A DNA stretch of 64,000 bases from Lepas anatifera (taxonomy: Eukaryota > Arthropoda > Thecostraca > Lepadidae): positions 496,001 through 560,000 of the forward strand of contig JAOTON010000897.1 of NCBI GenBank assembly GCA_034440635.1, in the 5' to 3' direction. The translations under genes were made by a program, and so were the position numbers. Positions 1 through 11,159 of the stretch are shown in pieces (the stretch's first letter is position 1; the number at the start of each line of letters is the position of its first letter). A model generated the notes under the pieces. The model searched no databases, was not told the DNA's origin, and saw only the letters and a list, made by a program, of their open reading frames with translations.

Positions 1-1390
1 AAATATCCCAACTTAGCCGCCCACTGTGCTCCGGTGAATTTCTAAAATAAGAGGAGGTCGGTGAGAACTACCAAAACCATGAAACGGTATGGAAGAAAAT
101 GGATGATTTGATGAAAAAAACGGAAAAGGAAGATTAAATATTGGTCCGGAAATTTTGAAGGTGATATCTGACACTTGAGAGGAATTTGCAACACAAATTA
201 TCGTTGGAACTCAACCAAAACTTCTTACTCATTTTTGTCATAGTCATTAATTTCTTAAAAACTTAGAAATTAATTTCGGCCACCAGATGTCACTCATTGC
301 CAAAAATTGTAAATGCCTTTACCAGATACTTTGACCTACAGGAGTAGTTTATAATTACAACAAAGTTCTAATCCAGGATGGTTCAACAATTATTTTCGAT
401 AAAAACTCACCAAAATGCAAAACGTTGCAAACTTCTACCGTCAGGTGGCACCTAGCTGGCGTCCAAAATGCGCAAAGTGACTGCATAGGTAATTTGGAGC
501 TTGGAAAACAGTATTTGACCACTGCTGGGTCCTATTTTATGATAATACAATTTCCACGGGAGACCCAATGAATATTAAAAATTGCAAAAATTTGAAACTT
601 TGACCGCTAGGTGGCACCCCTAGCCCAATATATATTTTCCCAAAAATTGGGATTTGAGGTTTTCATGTCTGAAACAACAAAATGTGACGGGCCGCTAAGC
701 TAATTTATCCAAAAATGAAAATCATGGGGCGTTTGATGCACCCTAATGAGTATATTAGTCCCTCGACTAGTTGAAATTTAATTTCTGATAATTTGACCCT
801 CCCATGGCAGCTCTGGGAAAGGGGTGACATAGGCGGATCAAGGACTCGTCGTGGGGGTGGGGGTGATTGGAAATACATTTTCAATATACAACGATATTGA
901 GTCGCGGCGGTGATACTGGCTGGGAATATACATTTTGAAAATGTGTAGTGACTGGACACGCCTCTGGTAATCTAGAATTGGGTTATAACAATTTTGAATT
1001 TTCATATACCCAATTGTATTCGCCCTGGCACGGCTGTAAGCAGTCTTTTCACTTACTAACGTTTAGTCCTTCTTGATAACATTCCCCCATTTTGAACTGC
1101 TGTGACCGCCCCTGATGAATACAAATAGTGACAATTGTGAATGCACTATCATCTCACATAAAACATGATATAATAAAACCATATAACTGGTATCAGGATC
1201 AGCAGAGACGGCTTCCTTTACAAAAAACCCATCGCATACGATAATACTTGGTTTGTGGATAGAACCTCCCCAAAACCCAGCCATAGCTCCGCCCCTGGTA
1301 AATATATAATCTTGAAAATTTCGAAACCTGCCTGTACTAGTTTTAGGAAAAGTCAGGAAGTTTCAAAGTTTTATCGCAAGCCGTTTCGAG
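1..1390. other. unrecognised AT-rich DNA
   Basis: I see no gene here. Short frames on the minus strand (705-959, 1063-1284) lack recognisable motifs and have ordinary random composition. Two short stretches resemble each other: around 436-455 and 601-620 both read roughly ACCG(C/T)(C/T)AGGTGGCACC, which may be a decayed repeat. A CCGCCCCTG-type motif near 1107 and 1287 resembles MITE ends seen elsewhere in the window, but no bounded element can be drawn. Confidence 0.4.
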
Positions 1391-1394
1391 ATAT

Positions 1395-1445
1395 TTCGAA
1401 AAACCTGAAGGGGGCAATATTAGCCCCCTTCCGAAATAGGGTTAA
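1395..1445. repeat. possible end fragment of a TTAA element
   Basis: The segment reads through a GAAAAACC, a G-run, a C-run and GGGTTAA at 1442-1445. This is the arrangement found at the termini of the TTAA/AGGTCA element family in this window. The opposite end was not found, so this is at best a solo fragment. Confidence 0.25.
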
Positions 1446-1754
1446 TCAAGTAAAAGTATGCTCTTACACTAAAATATACTGAAACAAACCGGTATAATCA
1501 CTATAAAAAGTTCGACCCTTTTTGTCACCACACTAGAATGTGAATGGACCCATACCAGGCCCTTGAAGTGGCCAGGCCAAAGTTGAAAACGAATATTTTG
1601 TCTTATTTACCTATCTGCTTCAAACTCAACAAAGCGTTATCATACATTTGCCACCGAAGCTTTAGGTAACCAAACATACCTATGACAGAGACGTTTGCAG
1701 AAGGTTTGCAGTGCTATATGTTCTGCTGAAAAGTTACGGCGTTGTTTAGTCCTC

Positions 1755-1835
1755 ATTTCAACAGACGGATTGACGGGGTCTGAGCCACATTCGCCTCCAT
1801 GGGAGGGAGGGGGGAGTGGGGAGACCCCTAATATA
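1755..1835. repeat. fragment of TTAA-element terminal subrepeat
   Basis: ATTGACGGGGTCTGAGCCAC followed by TTCGCCTCC matches the end region of the TTAA element at 43006 (terminal repeat plus the TCTGAGCCAC linker). No TTAA or interior is preserved, so this is a relic. Confidence 0.4.
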
Positions 1836-2002
1836 TAGAAGCCCACGCAGTAAGCAAAAATCAGTAAACGGTGTTAGGTGAGCTCTAAAGAAAATGTTCT
1901 ACGAGATCCCATTTAGTTCATAGCTTTGATGAAAGTTTTGATTGAAAGTTTTTAAGTTCAATATGCGAACGGTATATTGATGGTCCCGAAACTGGTTGTA
2001 TA

Positions 2003-2845
2003 TTAACCCTCGCCCCAGTGAAGGGGGTGTTTGAACTTCCCCTCCTCAAGTGTTTTCAACAGCACCAGAAAACGACGGCGCGAAGCGCCGCCATTCTTGG
2101 CACACCTTATGCTTGATCGATTTCGCAACTTTGCCGAACACTATAAAGTTGGATCAACTGAGGTCATATCACCAGGCCAGGTTAAGTGACCTCACCTCCC
2201 AAAATGTTTCAAGTGACACCAGTGGAAGCAGGATTAATCTACTGATCTGATATTCATATCACATAGTGGGCCGACAGAGTACCACAAGCTGTAGTAACGG
2301 GACTTTTACTATCGATGTCCTAAGGTCAGGTACGGGTTATTACCTCTCCATTGGAATTTCAGGGGTGAAACGGAATTTAGAAGAAAATGGCTCCATTTCT
2401 GTAGATACGTCTTAGAATACCTTCCTGTTACCTAATTCGTAGTATCTCACACCACTCTCCAGGGTCCTGTTGCAAGTTTGGGTGGGTAACCTCCGAGGCC
2501 TTGTCTCGTGTCCTTATGTCATCGATATAAAAACAATTCTGAGACAAATATTTCATCGTCCGACGGGCCAATTGTGTGCTATGAATTCTGGATCGATAGA
2601 TTAACCCTGCTCTTACTTATGCTATTTTTAACCGTTTTGGAGGTGAGGTCCCTTGACGTGGACTTGTGGCCTGACCTGAAATATCCTGGACTCAAAATTT
2701 TGACAAGTTGCGCAAAGTATAAAAGAAAAAGTTTAAAAAGTACAGCGACGCCACGTACCGCTCAGTTAAGGTCATTTTCGAAAAAAACCAGAAGGCGAGG
2801 TTGGGAACCCTTCCAGACAATGGTACCCCCTCCCCGCGTCAATGA
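2003..2845. mobile_element. TTAA-flanked AGGTCA-rich element, class CCCTCGCCCC (copy A)
   Basis: TTAA at 2003-2006 is followed by the terminal sequence CCCTCGCCCCAGTG. Next come the subterminal GGCGCGAAGCGCC hairpin (about 2078-2090), the downstream CTTGGCACACCTTA block, and AGGTCA/TGACCT half-sites (2161-2200, 2323, 2642-2680). All are shared with the copies at 32265, 61220 and 63843. The right end is blurred: a CGCGTCAATGA remnant lies near 2835 but no TTAA follows, so the boundary is approximate. It has no coding capacity. The frame at 2508-2903 runs through the element interior and has no protein motif. Confidence 0.65.
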
Positions 2846-2849
2846 AGGT

Positions 2850-4450
2850 CAAATGATAAATATGCACGTTTCCACAAAACAATATTTTAATATTACAGTA
2901 TGATACGCTTATATCATGACTGCTACTTAAAAAGCAGCCATAGTACGATAATTAGTGAGCATCAACAGTAACCCATTGGTGTAGATTTTGCTCATGATCA
3001 TGGCGTAACGCAGCGTTATAGGTAGCGAACAACTGGGCTAAAAGTTATAGCTGAGCGTAGCAGACAAATATAACTAAACGAGACTGAACTCCAACGGGAC
3101 ACATGAGGCGTGTGATGGCAGCAACTGACGCGGTCCAAGTGACGTGTCTGAGACATCACGTCATTATCGTCGGTCGGTGACCGTCAGAAAAACACGTGGG
3201 AGAGGGAGAGAAAAAGGAGGGCCAGTCCATCAAAAGTCCGGAAATATGACAGCTGCGTTTGCTTCGGAAAACATTGAGACCAAATTGCATGTCACGGCTG
3301 ATTAAACGCTATTCGAGCTGTCCTTCGATCCAATAAAACCACTAGTTCTCTTTTTGTAGCCCTGAGGTCTGTCAAGAGTTCGGCTAACTGAAGATGGTCG
3401 AATGTACATGAGACCCCAAAAAAAGTGACTTTTTGAATAAAAACATCAGCCATGAGGGGCATGCAAACTCCCCAATGATATGTTTTGTCAAGAACTCGCG
3501 GTTTGAGGATGAAGAGGCGTTCCCAGACACAACCTCAGCGTGATAACGCATGTACCTCCTCCAACTGCAGCACTGCAGCGGCTGGACGCAAAAGCAGGGC
3601 AGGATTCCGCCCTGAAAAAGCCATCACTGGGTAAACACCAGGCCCGGGGACAAAGGAAACGCCACTCGTGCGGCACGCTATACCGGATCAGCAACTCTGC
3701 CTGGTCACTGATCTTATCGGATACGAAACTCTGCCCGGAACAAGTCTTCAAATGTTCACTCCTCCACAGCAGATTGAGGCAGGCTTTCTCGCCAATTGGA
3801 GGAGAGCCTGCGCACGTAAGAGAGCTATACACACTGCTCTGTATCCAGCCAACGCTGCGGCAATTCGGAGCGAAATGCACTGTAGCGTCGGCGCCAATGG
3901 TCGGCCCAGCAGCTGAGAGGTCAGCTTTACGGCTACCGAAATGGCCAGGCGTGAAAGGCAACTGCTTCGGCGAAATGGTATAAACCCTCACCTGTCGGCG
4001 GTGCCATGTTTCATCTGCCCCTAGCAGAGATGGCCCAAGCTAGGTTTCTTACAGAATTACGCTATGTCTTGGTTAGCTTGAGCCAAAACTATTGCACGGG
4101 AATAGGTTACGATATCAGGCACTTCAAGCTACGGCTACGATAAAAATATATCGTACTACGCTTTGCAGAACTTGATCACGGATATTGTTAAACCTGAATA
4201 ATTGCATCGCTCAATAATTAAGAGATGCCCTCCATGCGTTCGGAAAATGTAATAAAACAAAATAACCGCTTAACATTGGTGCAACGCGAACTTATTTCTG
4301 AGAGGACCCTATCACTCCGATAGAAATGTACCTGACGCGCGCATTCTAGCCAACACAGCACTCTACTCAGACCGACGGTATCGTTCAGGTGCAGCGACAC
4401 TCGGTTCAGACACTGCGATTACTTCCAATGTCTTTATCAAGCTTGATAGT
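2850..4450. other. no recognised feature
   Basis: At 3488-3991 both strands are open (167 codons minus, 147 codons plus), but neither frame has domain motifs. The double-strand openness points to base composition rather than a gene. The rest shows no gene, RNA or bounded repeat. Confidence 0.35.
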
Positions 4451-4451
4451 A

Positions 4452-4628
4452 GGGGCGCGGTAGCGGAGTGGTCAGCGTAGCTGGCTTCCATTCAGCCGAC
4501 CCGGGTTCAAGGCCCGGCGGCTTCCCTGAACAAGGAGCAAGCTGGCTCCCGAGAAACCCTTCCAACAGGGAAAGAGTTGGCGACGCCATATGACCCTGGC
4601 AGTTGGTGCGTCGATAAGCCCAAAAAAA
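4452..4628 (+). repeat. tRNA-derived SINE
   Basis: The 5' part looks like a tRNA. It has an A-box-like TAGCGGAGTGG (4461-4471), a five-pair anticodon-type stem with a seven-base loop (TCCATTC) and a B-box-like GGGTTCAAGGCCC (4503-4515). About 100 bp of unrelated body follows, ending in a GTGCGTCGATAAGCC block and an A-rich tail (4621-4628). An internal pol III promoter plus body plus A tail is the standard layout of a tRNA-derived SINE. It could also be an old tRNA pseudogene, but the extra body argues for a SINE. Confidence 0.6.
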
Positions 4629-4639
4629 TTATTATAAGC

Positions 4640-6470
4640 TTGCTAGTTGCCGGGTTCAAATAATTTAGGGTGTACTGCTCTAAAAGGCTTCAATTATAGA
4701 CAGGAAACGCACTTTACCGGGATGATGATTCCAAAGATCGATAAAAAGTCGGTCAGGCATACAACAAGGTAAATAGCGTTGCAGACGAGTCTTGGGCGCT
4801 TGACTCGATCCCACTCATCAAGCACTTGCCACGAGGTCGTTATGGATTATATATCCGCTATCCACGAGAGGAAGACAGTTGAGTAGAGCGGTGGAGTCGA
4901 TCGAGGGCACCAAATCGACTACGGGAGGGGAGGTAAGGAGGTAAATAATGGCTCTAAAGCTTGATTTGCTAGTTAAACGAGTCATTTAGTATTGACGTAT
5001 GTTGCGGTAGATCGTATGTCACTGGGACATATCAAGTTCGTTGATTTGTTTATATTGACAGCGTAGTTTATATTGAAACAGTGAACAACGGGAGAGGTGA
5101 GGGTTCGGGACGCTTTCTGGCAGATTTTCCCCGGAGTCAATGTCCACAGTAATGCTGGGCCGCTCCGACTCCGGGCTTCATTGTAGTCAGTTATGTCATC
5201 GCTGAGCAGATATGCCCCTCCCCCTGTAAAAACTGGACTGCACGGCTTTTGTAGACAAATATACTCGTCTCTAGTCGAGCAGTGGTCCAGAAAAGTCGGT
5301 ACACAGGTACGGGTGTCGGAGACAGAACTAACCCGGAGAAATCCCCTAAAGGAGACGCTCGTGACGTTTTCCCTCAGTTGAAGCTGCAGCGATCCCATGC
5401 GGTTATTGTCTCATTCCGAGAAATGATAATCCATTAAATATCCTATAAACTATCTCCAATTAAAGTAAGGTGCCTAGAGTAAAAACTCCTATGCGCAGTC
5501 ACCTCTAGAAATACTAGCGGTGCCCACCCGGTCCCTACAGTTTATCAGCATATCTCCAGATAGAAGGTAATACACAGCAATGTTGGTAAGAGAATCGATT
5601 GAGACAAATCGAGAGACAGGTAGAGAGACAGAAAAATGAATGGCATATATTGTTTTGTTTGTCTAATTTAAAAAAGTATTCAAAGCATAATCATTTTTTG
5701 AAGCTAACATTATTTTAGGTTTTTGAACTTTTATAAATAATGGTCAATTTGTAATTATGAAATGGCTCTTTTCGAGGTCCATCTCAGCATTACGCTCTAA
5801 GGCACTAGCGGTTGACCTCGAGCCGAGTGCATAGTGCAGTAGAAAGCGCAGTGGTCTGAAAATTAGAAGTTTGTGTGTTTTAGACCAATCGCTGCATACG
5901 TTTTTACCCGCTTATGCGAGTTTTGGATCCAATATAGAAGTTTGCCCCCAGTCAAATGACTGTTTAGGATTCTTGTGAAGATTCTGATGAATTTACCTTG
6001 TCACCAAAATAAAGTCACCACTTGACTACTATTCCCGTCAAGGGAGAGGGTGGGAGCAATTAGGAGACACTGACATTTTTGTCTGTGGAGACAGACCAAT
6101 CATTTTTTAGACCTCTGTAGTCGAGATAGGAACACCGGGAGCATGTGCCAGGTAAAGAATTACTGGGAATCGACCCCAGAGTCGATGGCTGTCTCCGCGA
6201 CACAGCAGCTGACTATAGGATTGTAGTTTTGTATTACAACCCAGCTTACGAAAGTATACTGCACTGCGCTATTTTCGTAGCACCTGATCGCATGCAAAAC
6301 ATGGCGTAGTTATTACGGGTAGCATTCGGATATGGTGCGTTATCTTTTGAGGGCGACGGCTAAAGAAAAGTCCTCCCGTAACGTAACGTAGGTCACCTCT
6401 GGCTCCTAACGTTCAAACTAACGCGTGAACAGCAATGCAAGGCCAATCCACGCAGTGGTTCTTTTCATCA
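4640..6470. other. no recognised feature
   Basis: A minus-strand frame at 4982-5398 (138 codons) shows no motifs. The remainder is AT-rich unique-looking DNA without a gene or repeat that I can support. Confidence 0.35.
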
Positions 6471-6474
6471 AATA

Positions 6475-7015
6475 TTCTTAATTTCCCCATAAAACATGAC
6501 AACATTCAAAAAGTGCACTGACTCATCCTTTTTAGTCAGCTCATTTTCACTGTCCGCTCCATTAAGATTCAGTCGCAATCTGTCGCTGTTTAGAGTTCCG
6601 TGTGCCAGAGCGAACATTGTTAAGGGAAGCCTTTTTGTAAGGATGCCCCGTGAAGTCAACCGGTTTTTACAAAAGTGCCCAAAGGCTGACTTCTTTCACG
6701 ACAATTATCGCACGTTTCGGAGAGATGTTTTGCAATATTTTAAAGCATTGTGATTTAGGATCTGTTTTAAACCACATTATGTTTTAGCGTTGTATTAGAT
6801 TGTAATATTGCGTATGTGCTGTTTTTTTATACATGTAAGTATACGATATGTTTTAAGGCGCAAATTGTTTTAGCGTTGTGAGCATTAGGTTGTATTATTG
6901 TGCAAGTGTTGCTCTCATTCATGCATGTAGGTGTACATAATTTTATCACAACAACTTCGTCCATAATTGGGAATACCCGTCGACGATTGAATAAATAAAC
7001 TGAAATTAAAATTGA
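6475..7015 (+). mobile_element. 5'-truncated non-LTR retrotransposon, ORF2 C-terminus and 3' tail
   Basis: The frame at 6496-6753 is clearly homologous to the frame at 11323-11694. Shared residues include DSSFLV, FSL, an LF..P.AR.N.VK..LFVR.PR block, FL, AD.FHD and a final FR, and both end at a stop in the same place. They are the carboxy-terminal tail of the same type of retroelement ORF2. About 260 bp of T-rich 3' region follows and ends in AATAAATAAACTGAAATTAA (about 6990-7012), a plausible polyadenylation-signal-containing tail. Everything upstream of the last 85 codons is missing, as in normal 5' truncation during target-primed reverse transcription. The clade is not determined. Confidence 0.6.
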
Positions 7016-8245
7016 AGTCATTTAGTTTTCGGTTCAGTATTCTTCATCCATGTTTTATCACATAGCCTCGTAAATAATAAAAGTGATACAACGTCCACAA
7101 TTTTCCAAGTTATAACACTTCCTATCGCTTACAGCTGAACAATGCCTGGATATCAGCGGTGCTCGTAAAAGTCGCGTCAATTCAACTCAGCTGCCAGGCG
7201 TCAACCAAAACATCGTTATCTTGGGGAGAGCTCTTTGTTGCCGGCATCGACCGACAGGAGTTCACGCGGGCTGCGACGCGTGCAATTGCAATTGACCCGA
7301 CTGGGGAGCCTCCCTCCACGACTAGCTGGCGCCGACGGCCGGAAGCCACGGTAAGCCCTGGGGGCAGTGAAACACGGGGTCGGCCGGCGAGGGGGACGGT
7401 GCGGCATTCTGTCTGTAGCGGGCCAATGGGGAGGAGAGGGGAGAGGGGGGGCACCAGTGGCCGTGGCCGCATTGCAGTTGCCGACCGTGCCGAACGGCCG
7501 GAACTGGGTGGACACCGGCCAAAGTTCCGGTCAAGACCTGCTGGACGAAGCTCCCAAATACACTGGCCGCATCACTGTTGTGAATAGACATAAAGTTCCG
7601 TAGACATACTCCTAGCTGGGTGTAAGCGTGGCCCGTGCCTTCCAGCATCTTTTGGGCGCAACACCAGGTGCCGGGGGGGTTAGGGGAGCTTTAGCTGCCG
7701 TGGCCTTATAGTAAACACCAGACGCCAGTCGACATCGCCAGTCCTCACCCCATCGAAAGGGACAGCACAATTCGGGAGGCCCTTATTCAATACCATTACT
7801 CGGGCTTCACACTTTGTCAGACGGGCGGAATAGAAAGGCAGTAGCCAGCATCCGCCCTGCCCTGAATTAAACCCGTTCCCGACGCATCCCTTCTCTGAGT
7901 GGAGGGACTGCCCTTCACCGAGAGACTGCAGCGATACTGTCGGTCTCACATCGTTGAGATGTTCAGGTCAAGAACGCTTAAAACCATGGTTCTACATAAT
8001 ACACACTCCGGCCTCTCCCCTCTCCAAAAACGCTGGCATAACTTTGGTTAGGTCAGACTAATTATAGGATCATTAATATTGGATAAATGCCTCAGTGTTT
8101 GAAAGGGCAATATTTATGTACGGACTGAAGCGGAAAGCTTATTTTCAATATTGAAAATAACAATAATTGCAGTTTTCTCATCATGACAAATCGAGTGATA
8201 CACACAAATATTGATATAGGATTCCAGCCAAACGGAAATCAGGGC
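7016..8245. other. GC-rich patch, no gene supported
   Basis: The stretch 7180-7590 is GC-rich and open on several frames of both strands. A good splice-donor match (CCACG|GTAAGC, about 7346-7356) lies on the plus strand, but the matching frame has no ATG and no recognisable protein motif. It may be a non-coding first exon or simply composition. The rest holds nothing recognised. Confidence 0.3.
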
Positions 8246-8368
8246 CGTTCGTGGACATTTAAGAGTTTGAAGTACTATTTTGAGCGTGATAGTCATGATG
8301 ATTATGCTATATAAAATTAACCGGCAATCGCTCATGATATAATGTAATTGAAAACGCCAAAGAGTATA

Positions 8369-9401
8369 TTAACCCGCGCCCCACCGGGGGTCTGGCGCCA
8401 ACTTCGCCCCACCGGGGGCCATCGATGGCCCCCTCTAACTCCGAAAATATGGGGGTTAGCGCAAATCTGCAAAATGCATTAGAAAGCTCGCGTGAATTCA
8501 GTAAGAAATTACTTCACATGTTCAAGCCCTCAGGTCAATGGTTTGACCTCCAGAGGTCAAGAAAGGTCACGATAAGCTATTTTCACTCAAATATGCAATG
8601 CTTAAGAAAACTGGGCATAACTCTTCTGCCATTAGAGCTATTAAGATCTGGTTAAGTACATTTGATAGGAAATTGCCTGACCTTTTTGCGCTATGTGGAA
8701 CGTAAAGACCTCCCGCCAGTGGTTTGACCTCCAGAGGTCACCTCGTGACCTAATATGACCTAAGGTCACGAAAGGTCAAAAAGTGACCTTGCTTTGTTTC
8801 TTCAAATGAAAGCCAGTGACGAGACAAACACGATGGTGTTTGTTTTAGCGCTCTAGCTTAATTAGGTCAAAAGTTATTGTCAAAATACTGTTTTTGACCC
8901 CTGGTGACCTCGGATGATCTTGGAAAAGTCAAAGGGCAAATATGACCCCTGGGATCCGTGAAAGGATGTCCAAAAATGATTTTCTGAGCAGTCTGTGTAT
9001 TTGCAGTCATTTTTGTGGCTTTTAGATCATAAGACAGCTTTTCCCCATACTTTTCCAATGGGAGAGGTCGCCTCGTGACCTGACCTCAGGTCACGAAATC
9101 GAAAAATCCCGGACATAAACCTTGTAGATCCTGGAAGGGTCATGAAGTGTAGCAAGTTTCAAATTGATCGACTAAGAAATGTAGCTCTTATAGAGCTTCG
9201 AAGTTGAAGTGAGGTGACCTTGGTTGACCTCGCCCGTTGACCTGACCTTGGGTGACCTGGGATAAACATTTTCAGGGATGGTGGGAAAATGATGAGGTGA
9301 GAGATAGAGCCCCCAACTGCGGTGCTGCGTTTCGTCGTTTTTCTGCTGTCTCGAAAAAAACCTTAGGGGGCATCGATGGCCCCCAGTGGGGCGAGAGTTA
9401 A
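8369..9401. mobile_element. TTAA-flanked AGGTCA-rich element, class CCCGCGCCCC (copy B)
   Basis: It is bounded by TTAA at 8369-8372 and 9398-9401. Termini are imperfect inverted repeats: CCCGCGCCCCACCGGGG at the left, and CTCTCGCCCCACTGGGGG when the right end is read inward. A 20-bp perfect palindrome centred on ATCGAT lies at 8414-8433, and a near copy sits beside the right terminus. The interior holds about two dozen TGACC/GGTCA motifs. The corresponding point of the right PLE arm (about 14618-14624) lacks it, so left and right arms serve as filled and empty sites. It has no coding capacity. The closest relative in the window is 28448-29404. Confidence 0.85.
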
Positions 9402-9726
9402 TATTTCGACGACGTGTCTTCTTCAGAAAAAAGTTATGAATTTGAAAGTCATTGATAGCAATGATTTTTAAATTCAATTTGAGTTTTGGGCGAACAGCAT
9501 GCAGGTACACATGAAAACAATTTTTAACATCTTGCGAAGGATAGTGTGATGACCTAACTACACATTTGTTACTTAAGCAATGGCATCTAAAAACTACATG
9601 CTACGGAAACTACACACACATATAAGTACAGTCTGCAACAAATCTATGGATGTAACAGTGAGTAAAACAATTTTCAGCGATGGATGTGTGGTGGTGTGGT
9701 GAGTGTTTATGCGTGGTGGTTCGGTC

Positions 9727-10294
9727 TTAAGTGGCATAAGTGTATGTGTAGGGTACTGGTTGTAGGAGGCGCCACGAGGAGAATTGCTTATTTATGTGTG
9801 GTCTACGGTTTCGGATTTCTATTGATTCTTTAATTTTGCATTCTGCCGAGTCTTTACAAACGTGAATACTTTTTATTGAGAGGTCTTTGTCTGTGATGCG
9901 TGTAGTGGGGTGATGTAATATGGTGTGGTCTGCTAGATACTTACCATTTCCTTTTCTCCTAGCGTGTCCTAAATGTTCCATGAAGCGAGTACGAATTTGT
10001 TTCTTCTATATAAAACATGTTGCAAAGTAGGCATGTGATAAGGTATACTGTATTTTTGATGTGGCTCCTCCCCTGTAACCCGGCGTCGCATGTTCTGCAT
10101 GATTTCCTGTGTCCTTTAGGGCATGGCGGTGGGCTTAGTGATGATCTTATGAGGATGTTTGAGAGTGTTTCACCGCTCTTCCAGGCTATCGTAATGTCTA
10201 GGCCTGTGGATTTGGCTGCGGTGGTGATCTTGTGGGTGAGCTGCTCATCAATGTGTGGGAGAGAGATGTAAGTTGTGTTCCTGTTCTTGTTCAT
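9727..10294 (-). pseudogene. Penelope-like GIY-YIG endonuclease domain, left arm (broken)
   Basis: The frame 10294-9959 includes a cysteine-containing block (CPKGHRKSCRTCD), then VYLITCLLCNMFYIEET, the GIY-YIG nuclease core of PLEs. The usual glycine of YIGET is glutamate here. The domain continues in another frame (9981-9727) with MEHLGHAR, KYLADH and SIEIRNRRPHINKQ. One frameshift separates the two parts. In intact elements this domain nicks the target for retrotransposition. The same frameshift position occurs in the right arm. Confidence 0.8.
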
Positions 10295-10338
10295 GGGACG
10301 TGGTTGACGTGGCTTATATTTGGCAGAGTTTTGTATGT

Positions 10339-11158
10339 TTATTGATGAGTTTGGCTGGGTTTCCGTTCGACATAAATAGTTTCATGATTTTTTTCTAGGC
10401 CACGGTGTTTTGCAGGTAGGTCTGACCCAGGCCGGGTGGCTCTAAGTGACTGTGAGTGTACAACTGATATTTTAGTTTGCATAGGATGAGCGGAAGTGAA
10501 ATGTAGAATTATCGGTGCGGTCATGGGGTTTATATAGAGTTCTGTGGTGTACTTTCCAGAGGGGTGTACGGTCAGGAGGGTGTCTAGAAATGGAATCTGT
10601 TGATGTTGAGAGTGGTCTGACCTACCTATGCTGAACTTGAGAGCCGGGTGAAAATCATTGATGAAAGTGAAATATTTCGTTAGGGTCTCTGAGCCATATG
10701 CCCATATTCCAAAGATATCTTCTATATACCTTAAGTAAATGATAAGTATATTAATAATATTCACGGTAATATTCACTGGCTGATAGGATCAGGGATTCGA
10801 TGGTGTTCATAAAAAGGATTGCCAATGGGGGTACTATACGGCTGCCCATTGCTATGCCCTTAGTTTGTTTGAATATTTCTTTCCCAAATCTGACATAATT
10901 GTTGTTAAGACAATGTTTTGAAAGAGATTCTAAGTCAGGAATAGTAAGACCAAATAAATTGATTTTAGTCGCGTGGGTACGAATCATTTCAATCGTCGAG
11001 CTGATAGCCCCTGCCGTGGGTATGTTACCATGTAGATTATTAACATCCATAGTGAAGGCTATTGTACCGGCTGGAAACTTGCATGGAAACTTTAACTTGA
11101 TTCTGTCCAAATAGTCGTAGGTGTTTGTAAGGTGAGCCGGGACAAACACTAATTCCAA
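10339..11158 (-). pseudogene. Penelope-like reverse transcriptase, central and C-terminal part (broken)
   Basis: The frame 11158-10751 continues the RT after the insertion. It carries FVPAHLTNTYDYL, the GIAMGSRIVPPLAILFM block (the PLE counterpart of the ..AMG...APP.A..F motif) and then a frame change. The frame 10776-10339 holds RYIEDIFGIW, where PLEs normally have a Y.DD-type catalytic box; here the first aspartate is replaced by glutamate. FLDTLLTVHPSG, typical of the PLE thumb region, follows. Frameshifts between segments and the altered catalytic box mean the copy is dead. Confidence 0.8.
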
Positions 11159-11159
11159 A

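Noticed and set aside
3488..3991. Opposed 167- and 147-codon frames
   Set aside because: Both strands are open over the same interval, with no motif or convincing start. This is expected by composition.
7159..7587. Coding exon ending at the GTAAGC donor near 7350
   Set aside because: There is no in-frame ATG or clear acceptor, and several frames are open on both strands of a GC-rich patch.
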